Shown here in pieces: positions 37,511-50,764 of a DNA stretch of 64,000 nucleotides; positions within the stretch are counted from its first letter, which is position 1; every line of letters starts with the position of its first letter. The DNA comes from Plectrocnemia conspersa. Taxonomy: Eukaryota; Arthropoda; Insecta; Trichoptera; Polycentropodidae. The stretch is from NCBI GenBank assembly GCA_009617715.1, contig VTFK01000047.1:744001-808000 (forward strand). The letters run 5' to 3'. The notes under the pieces are model-generated. The model worked only from the letters and a program-made list of their open reading frames with translations, made no database searches and was not told where the DNA came from. Both the position numbers and the translations under genes were made by a program.

Positions 37511-38009
37511 ACAAATACACCATACTTATTAAAAGTTGGATTCTTAAAAACAAAAACATTTGATTAATTTAATTCCCTAATGTAAACCATAGTAGTCCGT
37601 GATACCAGTAATATACCACTAAAAAGTCAAGGTAAAAAATCAAACAAAGAATCTGTTTTTTATAAAGTCTACACAGTATTTCACGCCCTTTCATATGATC
37701 TCAGATTAGAAGCACTAATAAGTTTTCTCCGTAATTTATTATTAGACATGAAATAGTATACAAACTGAAAGTGCTGACGTATTTTTAGAAAACTCTGAAT
37801 ATAAAATAAATAATTGCCATCAATTGAAAATTAACAATTTGACCCTTCGTTAATCGTAATTTACTGTTGTTGCTAATTGAACCCAATTAAGAAATCGTTT
37901 CGAGTCAGAAATTATTCTACCTTAAAACGAAAATAGATTATACAGTGTTTAAATCGATATATCTTGTGTCCGTTATTTTTTTATAAATAAAAATCATTAT
38001 GATACTAAC
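37511..38009 (-). other. Intron 1 of the Pde8-like gene
   Basis: 499 bases between the GTTAGT donor and the TTTGTAG acceptor on the minus strand. AT-rich, with no recognisable coding or repeat content. Confidence 0.5.
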
Positions 38010-38078
38010 CTGATCTTGTGACCCTGTACTGTCCCTATGACCTTTTTTGTGGTCAAGCATGCTTGGAGTACACCCCAT
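38010..38078 (-). CDS. Pde8: Pde8-like first coding exon (residues 1-23)
   Basis: Seen: on the minus strand an ATG at 38078-38076 opens a 23-codon frame reading MGCTPSMLDHKKGHRDSTGS then QDQ. It ends exactly at a CAG|GTTAGT donor (intron begins at 38009). An in-frame TGA lies a few codons upstream, so this ATG is the first possible start in its frame. The exon ends in phase 0, and the exon at 37508-37277 starts in phase 0 after a good acceptor. Known: Gly2 followed by Cys3 is the classic N-myristoylation plus palmitoylation arrangement, and mammalian PDE8 proteins begin with a closely similar MGCxPS. Inference: this is the N-terminal membrane-anchoring exon of a high-affinity cAMP phosphodiesterase 8. 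Alternatives are another acylated signalling protein starting MGC. The 5' UTR and promoter are not resolved; the DNA upstream is very AT-rich. Confidence 0.55.
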
Positions 38079-38434
38079 CTTCGATAATTTCTTCAACACT
38101 CACTTATCTCGAATGAAACATATTATTTTTAATGACACCATTTTTTAACAATTATTTAATTCACTATTATCACAAACAAACACTGCGTATTGTATGGAAT
38201 TAATTAAATGATTATTTTTATAGAATGAATAAATTAATTAATATTATATAACCCGTAATTAAATTAAATTGAACTGTACAATTATTATGAAACAATCACA
38301 ATATTTCTTCATAAAAATTAAGCACCTTTTCAATTTTATACACGTTTTTTTTATTTAAAATATATAATATATAGTAAATATATATTATACACTTATTAGC
38401 TTATTTTCATTTTTACATTCATATTCAACTTTAC

Positions 38435-38499
38435 TTTTGGTCAATGCACTTCCTAGGCGGCATTATGATCCAATGCGAGCTTTTCATTTGATAAGCGAT
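38435..38499 (-). other. Candidate exon or terminal exon, unassigned
   Basis: Seen: on the minus strand a long pyrimidine-rich tract ending TTTTATTTTCAG (AG at 38501-38500) is followed by an open stretch of much higher GC than its flanks. It translates IAYQMKSSHWIIMPPRKCID then QK and a TAA at 38433-38431. A usable GTAAAG donor overlaps the stop codon (intron would start at 38434). It could be the last exon of an upstream minus-strand gene, or an internal 5' exon of the Pde8-like gene. Its phase does not join cleanly to the exon at 37508. I do not recognise the peptide. The combination of strong acceptor and local GC rise is the only support. Confidence 0.25.
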
Positions 38500-38619
38500 C
38501 TGAAAATAAAAATAAAAATATGTTAAAACATGGTATGACAATAGTATCAAATATACAGTTCCGCAGAAGCATCTACATATAATACAAAAAATTGAAAACC
38601 TATCGTATTTCACATCACA

Positions 38620-41600
38620 TCAATAATATAATTTTTTCAACACTGCGATGTAAATCTAATATATTTTTTTGCAACATTTTAAAGGTATCAGTTTTCCATT
38701 TCTGTTTAAAGTGTGTCAATTCTAGCATTAGCTTTATTTAGTATATTTTATTAGTCAATAATCGATTATTAATAACTGCGAATTATTTACATTGTAACGT
38801 GTTCGCATCCATATCATACTTTCTGATCGTTATGAATGGCTCATAACATTAAATATCGTAGCTAAAATGGTCGAACTATACATAATACATATGTACATGA
38901 ACCGTAAAATAAAATTAAAGATGATTTGTATGCAAACCTTAATAATTAGTTGATCCAAGGTGTGCTGAAGTTAATATGATGTTTAATCATCTGTATAAAA
39001 TATAAATTGCTATTTATATTGTAATATAGATTTATTTCAGTTATTAACCAGTACGATTGATGTAATTTATTGTTAACATGTCTTCTTCACTATAACAACC
39101 GTTTATTTATATTTATATTAATAATATACTATTTTGTTTTTCAATATTTAAACTATTTTGTTACTACAGATTAATTCAAACATACAATTATTTATTTATT
39201 GAATTTTTTTGCGGTATGACAAACGTTAGTACAATACATTACAATTGATAAAACACAATCAATTACTTATAAGTAAATAGTGACACATCAGACTGAAATC
39301 AAAGTCTAAAAATTATTGACATATATTTTATTAATTATACACAATTATTACAGCTCATCGCAAAACATCTCGATTTCTTTATTCCTTCTGCAAATTGATT
39401 TTTAATATCGATGGTCATGTCAACTTTTCCTCTGGATGGTAACACGACAAAATGTTAACATTTATATCCATACATACATATATAAATTAAAGTTATTTAT
39501 TTAATAATAATGTAATATGTATTCTCTAATAATATAAAATTATTTTTATATATATATATAACATCTTTTTGTAAATATATAAAAATATTATATGACATTC
39601 ACATTATCTATTTTTATTTTTTTTTTCAACGTTTATATGTTTTATATGCATATGTTATATTTATATACAATTGTTTTTTAATCCATGTATTTTATTTATT
39701 ATTGTGTTGTGTTTAACTAATAACACTTATTTTTTAAAAAAAAATTTCATTATAAAATATTTGTGAAATACAACACCTATAAAACTTTAAATTTGTTTCA
39801 AAACTTACAATTCCTTGTAAATATACTACATTATAATATTATAGAATATATAATTATTTATATATACATAATGTTAACATTATGCCGAGGATCACCATGT
39901 CGCATGAACATTTAGTCGTTAACATTATGTCGGTTACCGTTCTGCCCATTTTATCGTGACACCCCGCCAACCACTGCTTAGGAGTGACGCAATAATCCAA
40001 TTTTAATTCACAATCTTAGATTTATAAATAAAATAAACACATAATAGTATTGCAAATACTTAAATCTATTAGAACAATTTAAAAAAGGTTATGATCCAAT
40101 TTTAATATGATTAAGAAGTATAAAATAAACAAAAAAAAAACATAAAAACTAAATACTTTTAAACGTATTATATAGTTTAGAGAACTAGATAAAGAACTTT
40201 TTAATGGAAGATAAATTTGAAATTCACTGTTTTGATTCATTTATTTTTACCATTGTATATGTTCAGTATTTTATAAAGCATTGACGTCATTTGATATGTT
40301 ATGGTGATGTATTTATGACATAAATATGTGACGTCTAGAATCAATATGAGCATGTCTATTTGTTGTTATTTTTATTAATATATACTTAGAGGTTTAGAGC
40401 ATATAAGTTTCTGTAATATATATCTTATTTTAAATCAAATACAAGTCATAGGTTATTTTGATGCAGACCTGTTCTAAGAAAAGTTATATTAAACCCAGAC
40501 AAATAAAGGTTTGCTTACGTCATTGACCTTTTCTTTAATGTAGTTTTATATTTTATAAAAATAATAATAGTAATAATAATGTTATTCTTTGACATAGGTA
40601 CATGACCAGAACTAAACAATAAGCAAATATATTTATGAATTTTGATATACGTTATATTTACATAGAAAATAAAGAGTTCGATAAATATAATATTCAATAT
40701 TTAATAATTTGGAATCGTGGCGACGTTTCTCTGAACTACTTTTCGAGAGAGATAAGAAAGTGATAAAACCATAAAAAATAATCGTTGATAAATTACATTT
40801 CTGAGTGCTTCTTAGGACCTCTTTATTTTGCCATGCGCCCAAAAAAGCAACAGTTGATATTGGGTTGTCAAGTAGAGCAAAGAGAACAGCATATTATTTT
40901 ATTCGAATAAGCTAAATTTTCTTTGAACTCTTAGCTTGTCGAACCATCATTGCAAGCAGCTATTCACAAAGCTCTCGTCTTTGGCCGGCCATCCCCATTG
41001 AATACCCCGTCTTATAAAGACAAACAACACTCTCCGCCGAGGCGTCAGTCTTTCAATATGCGCCCCCAGATAATGTACCACCCCGAAATCATGTTAATAT
41101 AATGTTATGCGCCTTTCGCCTAATTCAAATTATAAAAAAAAAATATTTTTATTTTTAATTAAAACGGCCACGTTCTTTAAATTCTTTTAACTATATATTT
41201 TACCTAATTGGACATACATTTCTGTTGTTAAATTATTATACTGAGGGCTGCTTTTATAGCAATATAGTTTATATACATATGTAGTCACTTCAGCATTTGA
41301 ATATTGCGCTCGGTATGCACGAGCAATTCGTTGAAGTCTTTATGTAGAAACTTGACTAAATTGCACAAACGGCAACTAAACTTATCACTCTGTGAAACGC
41401 TCCCGCTGTTTATATGTAAGTTTTGTTCGTGTTAACGTTCATATTTGAGAAGATTTAATCATAATCATAAACGAAATATTAACATTGGTTGCACCGAGAA
41501 AACAGCGGAATAATCAAGTATAAAACATAAATAACTTATATACCTGTTAAAGGTAATACATATTTAAAACTAAAACAGAACAATATTTGCTGAAAAAGTT

Positions 41601-41880
41601 AATTTTTTATATGCCATAAGGGCATCATATAAACATTTGTATAAATTATTTTTTTTACTCTATTCGATCTTCTGATAAACCACTGACCAGTATATAAAGA
41701 CTGATGATGAAAAATCGATGGCTATAATTACTGCTTATCACTGTAAAACAACTATGATAATTGCGTTGATTATATGAACAAATTAATCATCCGCAATGAG
41801 GCATTTGCTCTCATGATCTGATGTCTGGGTCCCTTATCAAATTTCGGTCGCAAATTTAATCACTCGCTCAATTCATATAA
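38620..41880. other. AT-rich noncoding DNA with a GC-richer patch
   Basis: Very A/T-rich. The patch at about 40890-41110 has higher GC with a TATAAAGACA box near 41014 and a following CTCCGCCGAGGCGTCAGT segment; it may be another retroelement LTR or a promoter, but no second copy or polyadenylation signal confirms this. Otherwise nothing recognised. Confidence 0.5.
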
Positions 41881-41884
41881 TTGA

Positions 41885-42230
41885 GTGCAAGACAAAAACA
41901 CGAGCTCTTTTTACATCGATTGGTAAAAGGAGATGAAAAGTGGTTATTCCTTAAAAATATGCTTTGTATTTTGTGGGATATTATGTGTTTCTGGAACAAA
42001 ATCAAAAAACATCCGAACATAATTATGTACAATTAGGAAAAGTAAAGAGCGCTCATCAAAATAATAACCTAAATTAGTGAACAGAAAATATATTTTTCAT
42101 CACGACAACGCGCGACCACATGTAGCGATGATAACGCAACCTAAATTGAGATAAATGAATTGGGATCATATCTAGCTTCCAGTATATTGTTTGGTTTTAG
42201 TCTTTCACTTATTTAGGTAGTGATATGAAA
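41885..42230 (+). pseudogene. mariner-type transposase relic 2
   Basis: Plus-strand fragments read ARQKHELFLHRLVKGDEKW (about 41891-41943). After divergence and frameshifts, around 42090-42160, they read YIFHHDNARPHVAMITQPKL. GDEKW contains the first catalytic Asp of mariner transposases, and HHDNARPH contains the second; both are preserved. The part downstream (SSILFGF-like and LFR segments, about 42178-42222) is badly decayed. Better preserved HHDNARPHVA suggests a different family or age from relic 1. No ends found. Confidence 0.75.
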
Positions 42231-43212
42231 TAAATTAAAACATCCTTCAACTCATTTCTGTATAGAAGTTTATAGCTATAATATATAATAAATATGGTAA
42301 ATTTTAGTAGCAACTAAAGTCAATATATATTGATTAAATAAAAAAAGACTATTCAATTAGTTAAAAATATTATGATAAAACTTTTACATTAACCTAAATC
42401 TAATACATTTAAAAAATAAATTTTATAGAAATAGAAAATTAAACTGGCTTAAAGATATTCTTATTAATACTGTCGTTTATATATATACAATAAATATAAG
42501 AGATATTAATAAAAAAAATAGAAATGATATTTTTCTTATTTGGCAACACATTATTTTTCCCTTAGGTTATCGTGAATGTCTGAGTTCACCGTACTTCAGT
42601 CGTAAAAACGTCTAGCAAATCCTAGCCGCCAACCTTTTTATGTTTATGACAATAACTTTGAGAAAAACAATATTTAATTTAAAGTGAAAAGAGTGACGTT
42701 TATAATGTGAAAAGGAGGGAAAGGCATTAGATTGCCGTTTATTTAAAAAAAATGATTTTATTGATGATTATTAACAATCCATTCCTAATTAAACTTTTTA
42801 AAAATATTATACTTTAATTATGATTAAAAAATATAACAGCATATATTCTAATATGTCCTTTATTCTTTTTATATTACTGTTATTTAATATAATAATTTTT
42901 CTATCATAGCACAATATGGACGAAGTGAACCGTTGAATATTAATTCACATGACAAAAATTTGTATTTTCCTTAGGTCGTACATAGTATTTTTTGCGAAAA
43001 TTATTTTTCAAGAATTTCACAAGAAATTGAGCAAATCGTGAACTTTCATTTCACGAGATTTTAATAAATAAAATTTATTCGAATAATTTTAAGGGTTTTT
43101 CATTTTTTTTATACCACTGCATAAAAAGAGTGGGTCCGTGCGAGATGCTTAAAAATATGCTTGCTTTCTTGGAAGCTTTTAATAGAGAGCAAAAATATTT
43201 AAATGCCAAAAA
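42231..43212. other. AT-rich noncoding DNA
   Basis: Nothing recognisable. Confidence 0.65.
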
Positions 43213-43346
43213 AGATTAAATACATCTTCCAACTAATTAGTATTATATTCGCGTAGAAATCGACAGATTGCAAAAAAAAAAGATTAAATACATCTTCCAA
43301 CTAATTAGTATTATATTCGCGTAGAAATCGACAGATTGCAAAAATG
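43213..43346. repeat. 68-bp tandem duplication
   Basis: The unit beginning AGATTAAATACATCTTCCAA and ending CGACAGATTGCAAAAA starts at 43213 and is repeated exactly at 43281. Apart from the length of the A run at the joint, the two copies are identical, so the duplication is young or was kept by gene conversion; an assembly duplication is possible. Confidence 0.85.
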
Positions 43347-44144
43347 TATGGGGGCTTTTGACAGAGTTTTGCCATAAAATTTGACTTTCGGAAAACTTTA
43401 ATCGTATATTTTTTTTAAATCCACAGGGGTTTTTTTTATCTTTACCTTGTTTAAAGTATGAAAAATGCAAATTAGCAACAGCTATTATTGTCAATTTTCC
43501 CTACAATCTAAGTAGAAATACGGAAGCCCGAAATTAGTTTGTAAATCAACGCTTGTAATTAATCGAAATAGATCGATACGTTCTGGTCCTTTGATTATTC
43601 GCGTCCATTATATTGTAATAAATCATCATCCTATTAAAGTTTGTTCTCATTAACGATCATTCAGTTCTCCGTTTATCAATAATATATATGTATACATATA
43701 TATTTACATGATGACATTTACTTTTTTATTAAGCGAAATTTCTCAAGAAGTTTCGAAAAAATGAGAAATCTACCTAGTCGTATAGATAAAATGAGCGATT
43801 TGTATTGAAAAAGTAATAGCACAATTGTATATAAATTATATGTGTATGATATTAGTACTACTTTAGTAATGTAGATAATAAAATCGTATAAAGGTCCTTC
43901 CAATGTCTCATTTATTTTTAATAACGATGATATTCATGAAATAATACTACACTAAGCAGAGCAGATGTTTTAAACAATATATACATACATACATATATAA
44001 CATTAACAATATATATTTATACGATATCTCGTGAACTATAAAAAAACATTATTTTTCTACAGCATTGAACTATTTAATGATATATCAGCATAGTTCAGCT
44101 ACACTGTTGTCAGTAATTTATTATAATTTAATATTTTAGCTAGC
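43347..44144. other. AT-rich noncoding DNA
   Basis: No gene recognised. Short TA/TACA tracts near 43683-43704 and 43978-43998. Confidence 0.6.
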
Positions 44145-44193
44145 ATTATTTTTCTAATAAAGCGTATAATATATGCTTTATTAGAAAAATAAT
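44145..44193. repeat. Perfect 19-bp inverted repeat
   Basis: ATTATTTTTCTAATAAAGC (44145-44163) and GCTTTATTAGAAAAATAAT (44175-44193) are exact reverse complements with an 11-base loop. It could form a hairpin; it may be a small MITE remnant. Confidence 0.85.
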
Positions 44194-44279
44194 ATTTTAT
44201 ATATATTATGTATCAAATATTATTGTTAATATTTTGCTATAATAAATATTTTATACTTATGTATATTCCATTTTATAAA

Positions 44280-47200
44280 GCAATTTTAAATACATTTTCT
44301 TCGTGCAAAATGCGCATTCTGGCAAAAAGCTCGTAATAAGCTTATGATGAGTAAAAACAACCGTTGAAGAGCTGCAAAATGCATTCATATATCAGTATAA
44401 TACGAAATAATAAAAGCGGAAGGTAAGCGCGGAACTTAAATGGCATTTACTGTAGAATTGTAGAAGTAAAGGCGATTTTCCATGAGCTGGCACGCTAACT
44501 TCCTTTTCATTTTCCTCGGCACGGCGCCATTCAAAACGAACCTCATGGAAATAACAATAGCAATGATAATAAGAGTGGCAATAATTCACAACGTCGACTG
44601 TAATTTTTTCATGAATTAGTGTTAGTGCTTTAGTTTCGAATGCAATTGGAGAAAATATTGTATTCATGTAACCGTCGTCGAATTTAAGTACAAACAGTAC
44701 GAAAAGTTTATACAAATTTAGATTTACTTCGGTTATGAAGAAGCGACGAGAGAGCTTTAAAACGTTGTGAAACTTTGCCGCGTATTGATATTGAAAAGTG
44801 AGGAACAAAGGAGGAAGTTCTAGAAGTTGTTGTATATTATATATTTTTAAATTCTGTATAATTAAGAATTATCGAATTTTAACAGATTTTAGTATTCAGA
44901 GCATACATCAAACGCTACATAAATGTCTCAAACTATATTAAATAAGTATAAAAGCTAATGAACTCTTTGATGTATTTTTTTTTTGTTAATAAACCGGTTG
45001 GTTTGAGAACGTTACATCTAACGGCCAAAATATTATTTACGTCATACTATTATCATATAATTTACGAAAAACTGACATACGTCATCATTTAGAAGAGAAT
45101 AAAAAGTGTTAGAGAAGATGACAGATTCTTTTTATTTAGCTCATTCATCAAAATTTTCGACACAAAGTATTTTTTTCTATGCTAATTTTTAATAAGAATA
45201 ATGTAACAGTATTGTGTATGCGGAAAATCAATCAATAAATTAAATGTTTTAACTGTGTAATGAATGTTAACTATTCGGGAGAAAAATAAGTGATTTCGAT
45301 GCAATTTAATTTAAATTATAATTTCACAGTTAAAAATAATACATGGTGAAACACTATCGCGTTGTTTTATAACCTTTATGATAAAATCCATATATCATAC
45401 TTTTTAATCTTGAATTTGCAAGGCTTGAATGAATGAAAGGTCGTAATTTTAAATGAAGATTATCTCTCTTTTTTCTCGGTACCCTGCAAAAACAATTTTC
45501 TCTGCCGGAGGCCATAAACTCAAAGTTTTTATTAGCGTTTTCATTATATTATTTTTACAACGATGTTTTGAAATGATATTTTGGCTCCACTGTCAGAATG
45601 TAACGAGATGCCGTTCTTATTCGACGATTATGTTGTGTTTCATTTTTTTATGCATGTCCATCTTAATGTTTCTCGTAAATGTTATTGTTTTGTAAAAATG
45701 TTTATCATTAATTATGCGGAAATATAATAAGATAAAAATATTATCGCAAACCAGAAGCATAACTTCATTAACAGATTTATCAAGAACAATTGAAATTTAT
45801 GATATGTTGACGATAAAACTGATTACTACCATACTTTACGAAATATTTTTCTAGTGCTTATCTCAATATTTACTATAATTTTAATCATAGTTAACATTTT
45901 TTATGGACTTTAAATTAATTTTCATACAGATTTCATTGAAACTAAGATATCAATCAAAACAATAATTACGGTATAATATATAACATTTTTATATTAAAGT
46001 TTCAGTGAACTTAAAATTTTCGAAATTATATTTATACTATATATTTAATTCAGTACCAAAAATCCACTCACTGATTTAAATTATTTATTCTTTAGTCCAC
46101 TGTTAGTTTTTTGCCAACATAATTAATTGATGTTTATATATTATAATATCTTTCATTGTGTTTTGCAGCTAACTATGCCACATATATTAGATATCCTGAT
46201 TTATATGTAAAATTCATTGCATATAAAGTTATATTTTTTTATTTAATCAAAATAGCGTAAAAATCATTAAATTATTAACGAAAACTAATATGTTATTTGA
46301 ATTAGCACATAAATTTTTACACAAATGAGTTATCAGGTGTAAACCAAGCAAATAATAAATATCACAAATAATGTTAAAATAAAGGTAATCGACAATTACA
46401 AAAAGTTTAATGTTAAGTTATAAAACTGTTGTTACTCTTTGCTATTAAAAAAAAACAAACAAACTTAGCCTAAGAAAAAGTAATTATAAAAAATGGTAAT
46501 TGTGTATCCTGTCAAAGCAGTTTAAAAAATTTATGATTTTTTAAATGAATGTTTTTAAAACCTTCAATCGATTTTTTTTAAGTTTTTACAGTGGTTTGGT
46601 ACTACACAAAACTATTAAAAATATGTCATCACCCAAATTACGAAAGATATTTTAAAAATAAAAATGGAACATATAGAACAACCTCGTAAGTATCTGTCCA
46701 GTTGCGATATTAACGCCAAGATTATTTAAATAACACTTTCGAATGTATGTAAAGGAATTACCTACTCGTTTGGACAAAAGGCCTAACTACAAAAAAAAAA
46801 AAATAATATTAAATTACACAAAGTGAATATGTCTCACTACTTACTGAGTGACTGATTGTGTTTATCCCGTTGTAACGCATTGGACTAACGCATGTTAGAA
46901 TATGGAACGGAATATTTACAATAAATAAAAAGCACCAATCGTTCATTGTAAAGTATACATACAACAATTTTAAGCTCACACTGCAGGCACAGTATCGCTA
47001 CTTTAGTTTAAATAAACCTGTCACATTACTCGAACCCTAGCGAAAGCATCATGATTTACAACCTAGTAAAACCAAATTTTAATTATTTATTTTGCTTTTA
47101 CATAAAAATTTAAGTATTCCAAAAAATATATAATATATTTATAATATACAAAGCGTAATTTTTAATTAGTATGACGTGTGTATGACATCACATGTTTCTT

Positions 47201-48454
47201 TTAACGCTTTTATAACATTCATACATACTAAATACATCGACACACGAAGCGCTCTTTACGATCGGACAAATTTTAATGGAATACGTGGAGTCATTGAAAT
47301 GAAAATAAGCAAACGCTGCCAATGAGTACGCACTCATTCCAAGGTTCGTGTAATTTTAGTTCTTGTTTTTACAACGATTAATTCAATTCGGCACTATCGG
47401 TCGAGCGCTTTTCGCAAATAGACCGCTCGTTATGTCAAGACTATTCTTGTGTCATAATTGGCCTGTGTCCAGTCATCTGATACTAACACATCTCATTCAG
47501 TTTCACTTTATCGACGTTGATCAGAAACAGAATTTCACTTAACCAGTGCTTTGTTTGTAAACCTAATGAAAATTGAGTCACTCTCTGAGGTATAATCAAC
47601 TCAACAGAATTTTTCTTCTACTTTTAAATAATTTATATGCATAACATATAATACAATAAATAAAAGGACCCGTATAAAATATAAAATTTAATATTTTCAT
47701 GATTCTATCAAAGATTTGTTTGAGATATGACTCGCCAAAGTGTACCTCTCAGCCACAGAATTGTTAATCTACACTGTTACATCACAATTACATCGTGAAT
47801 TTTATAAAATATTTACATATAAATTATAAAGAGCTTTTTCTTTTTATGAATAAGAGGAGCTGTATATTATAAAATAGCAATTTAAAACATCGCGAAGCAA
47901 GAATCAGAATACAAAGAGAATGGAGTTAAATTATATAATAAATTCAACTCGTTTTATTATATTCTCAAGTTATTTTTATGATACAATAATAGTTTTATTT
48001 TTTTATAAACAAAATTATATCTAAGCATCGATGACGGTGTATCTATATAAGCTGTATATTACGATTTCAACGTTTAATTTAAAAAATCGAAGAATGTGAT
48101 CATAAATCACAGTCAGTAGGCAGCATTTAACATATCATTGCTCCATTTTTTCTTCATACACTTTTCAACCCTTTTATTGCTTTATCGATGTATAGATGTC
48201 TTTTAAAAAAAAAGTGCATGTTTTAGCCAAAGATGAGTCACCCGTAGAAATACAACATATTCTATACAGGTCTTTCGATAAAGTCTTGTCAAATAACAAG
48301 GATAATTAAGATCCAATCGCATTAGCGTCCGACCACACCCTCAAAAAGTCAATTCCTTTTACTGAAAATAAGCTCAAGATGGCCTAGTGTCCTGATAATT
48401 ACAAAAAGTTCCATACAACAATGCTATTCGATGGAATGTATTATTGTACATATG
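44280..48454. other. Noncoding DNA with GC-richer patches
   Basis: The patch at about 44290-44820 gives a 138-codon minus-strand frame (44392-44808), the second longest open frame in the window, but its composition is phenylalanine- and tyrosine-rich, with no domain I recognise and no splice context, so I do not call it a gene. Another patch at about 47240-47550 has more balanced composition and may be regulatory. Other sequence is A/T-rich. Confidence 0.5.
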
Positions 48455-48785
48455 GAAAAACAATGATTCCGGGCCTCATCACAAAAATTGCATTTTATAA
48501 ATTTTTTAATATCATAATATAATTTATTGTTAACCCCTTCTATGCTAAAAATATATATAAAATTAACCACCGTTGCGACATATTTTCTAAAAATATTATG
48601 CAAAAAAAATTAATTAGGCATTAAAAATTATTATAAATAATTTTCTTTGCTGCTCAGTGTTGCCATATAGTGAATCCAGGTCAAAAGCAGTAAAATCACT
48701 CGATTATCAAGCATATATATTAAGACTTTTTATAACAATATTACGAGTAAGAATTGAATAGAATACATCTAAACCGAATTTTGTT

Positions 48786-48990
48786 CAATAGGAGAGCGTA
48801 AAAATAATTATCACTTCTCAGAAGTCAAAAATCCACGGCAAAAGCAATAAAATCGTGCCGTCGCCGTCGCAGTGCTCGCAACGCTCGTTACCGAGCGTTC
48901 CCACTGCGACGGCGCCGACATTATTTTATTGCTTTTGACGTAAATTTTTGCCTTCTGAGAAGTGATAATTGTTTTTGCGCTCTCCTATTG
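48786..48990. repeat. Long inverted repeat in copy 2
   Basis: Equivalent of 24741-24932. Left arm starts CAATAGGAGAGCG, right arm ends CGCTCTCCTATTG, with a CG-rich centre containing AACGCTCGTTACCGAGCGTT, a further short palindrome. The hairpin potential is preserved despite sequence divergence between the copies. Confidence 0.8.
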
Positions 48991-49239
48991 TCCAAAATTC
49001 GGTTTGAAAATACTTTGATCAGCCCTCTTATATTAAAAATCTATAGTTTAATCGGTAAGAATAGCTATCATATTTTTAAAACATAGTGTAATATCGAAAT
49101 GCAGACAAACTATAGAGCAATATGTGAGATGCGACGTCTGTCTGCACTTTTTCTTCTGCTTATTTTGCCATTCTTAGTTTTTATTTCAGGGATGATCATT
49201 CATTGTAAAAAGGATGAACTAGACAATATAACTTAAAGG

Positions 49240-49740
49240 ATAGGAACACACAAAAGCTCTCGTTACTCTTAGAAAAAAAGAGTTTTACATAAATAACTTG
49301 CAAGTATTCTCTAAAGCGTTGAAAGTATATTTCTTTATTGCGAAATGGGCACGGGAAACAATATATCACCCGAAGACAAAAAACAACGTAAAACTACAAT
49401 ATTCGATCTCGGGAGGATCTCCATTAAGCAAATGTCACTTTCTAGAGTACAACAATTGGCTGGATGCTCGCTGCACGATTGTGATTTGTCAGCGAGCTTT
49501 GCAACCCTTGATACTTGAGGCTGGTCTCCATTGAGGAGAGGGCAGACACGGCCCAAAACCAAAGACGACTCCAGGCCAGAGATGGAATACACAGAGAGCA
49601 ATCAACCTCCACTACACTGACGCTGCCACAACTACAAGACCTCTGAGGACCATCCACTGGACATCATCCCTCCGCCAGCTTCTCCACCACCGTTCAGAGA
49701 ATAACGATACTCAACCACCCTAGTTTGTCGCAATATATAT
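49240..49740 (+). repeat. LTR-like dispersed repeat, copy 2, nested in the hAT element
   Basis: Matches 4545-5035 at AAGCAAATGTCACTTTCTA (49427-49445), CAAGACCTCTGAGGA (49635), CGCCAGCTTCTCCACCAC (near 49672) and GTTCAGAGA (near 49693). It sits inside the palindromic hAT copy, which is continuous in copy 1 at the corresponding place, so the boundaries of the insertion can be bracketed at about 49190 and 49785. Exact ends and a target duplication were not resolved. Overlapping open frames here are shadows of GC-rich repeat sequence. Confidence 0.65.
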
Positions 49741-50058
49741 CATATGAAATCACGCACTTTAGAGTTAGAATACCTAAACTAAAACCTAATGAAAGTTCTA
49801 AAACTATTATTAGTTTAAGAACTTTGATTAGGTTAGGTTTTGGTTGGATAACAAATGGACGTTTCGCAACTTACAAATTGAGTTTCATAGACATTATATA
49901 GCAGTATATTAGCGCCTATCAGTTAAATTATATTTTAGCTAGTAGAAATATATATCTACTGGTGAAAATGTATTTGGACTATACTAGTGAAAATATAACA
50001 TTACCAAAAAATACACATTCACTGTAACATCGTATGTAAACAAATAATGATAAGTGTG

Positions 50059-50222
<164 letters not shown>

Positions 50223-50764
50223 AAAATTAGAAAAAAATCATATAATTGTACTAGCACCTGCCAAATAATTTATATTTTCACTAGTAAAAATATATATCTA
50301 CTGGTAATCATAAATGTAAAATGTATTCCGGTATGATTTTACTGAAATGACATATTTTAAAAAATATTTTCGGGATAGATACAAGACTGTTTTTTCTAGA
50401 TTTATTTTTAGGAATAACTACATAAAACTCGATCTGAATTTTCAGATCGAATACCAAAATTAACTGCTATTAATTTACATTCGTTAAATATTTTCTCTAA
50501 TGTCTAATATTTTTAAGCGTTCAAAAAGCAATAATTTACAAACAAAAAAATACAATCTGTTCCTTTGAATAATAATGTTTATTGTGAAAGTACTACCTAG
50601 AAAGTAAGTGCTTTTGAAGGCAATGTTCCGCTTCTTTTATTTATTGTATACATAAAAGGGATAAATAAACTTATACCTGAAATACATTATTATTTGAGCT
50701 CGGTTTTTACTTTTTTTATGAATATATTCTCGCTATGATTTTTTCAGACCCCTCGGCAGGCTTG

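Noticed and set aside
44392..44808. 138-codon minus-strand frame
   Set aside because: No known domain, Phe/Tyr/Leu-rich composition expected of A/T-rich DNA, no splice or start context. Conservation data would be needed to revive it.
49298..49657. Three overlapping open frames on both strands
   Set aside because: They fall in the LTR-like repeat, which is also present at 4545-5035 without conserved reading frames.
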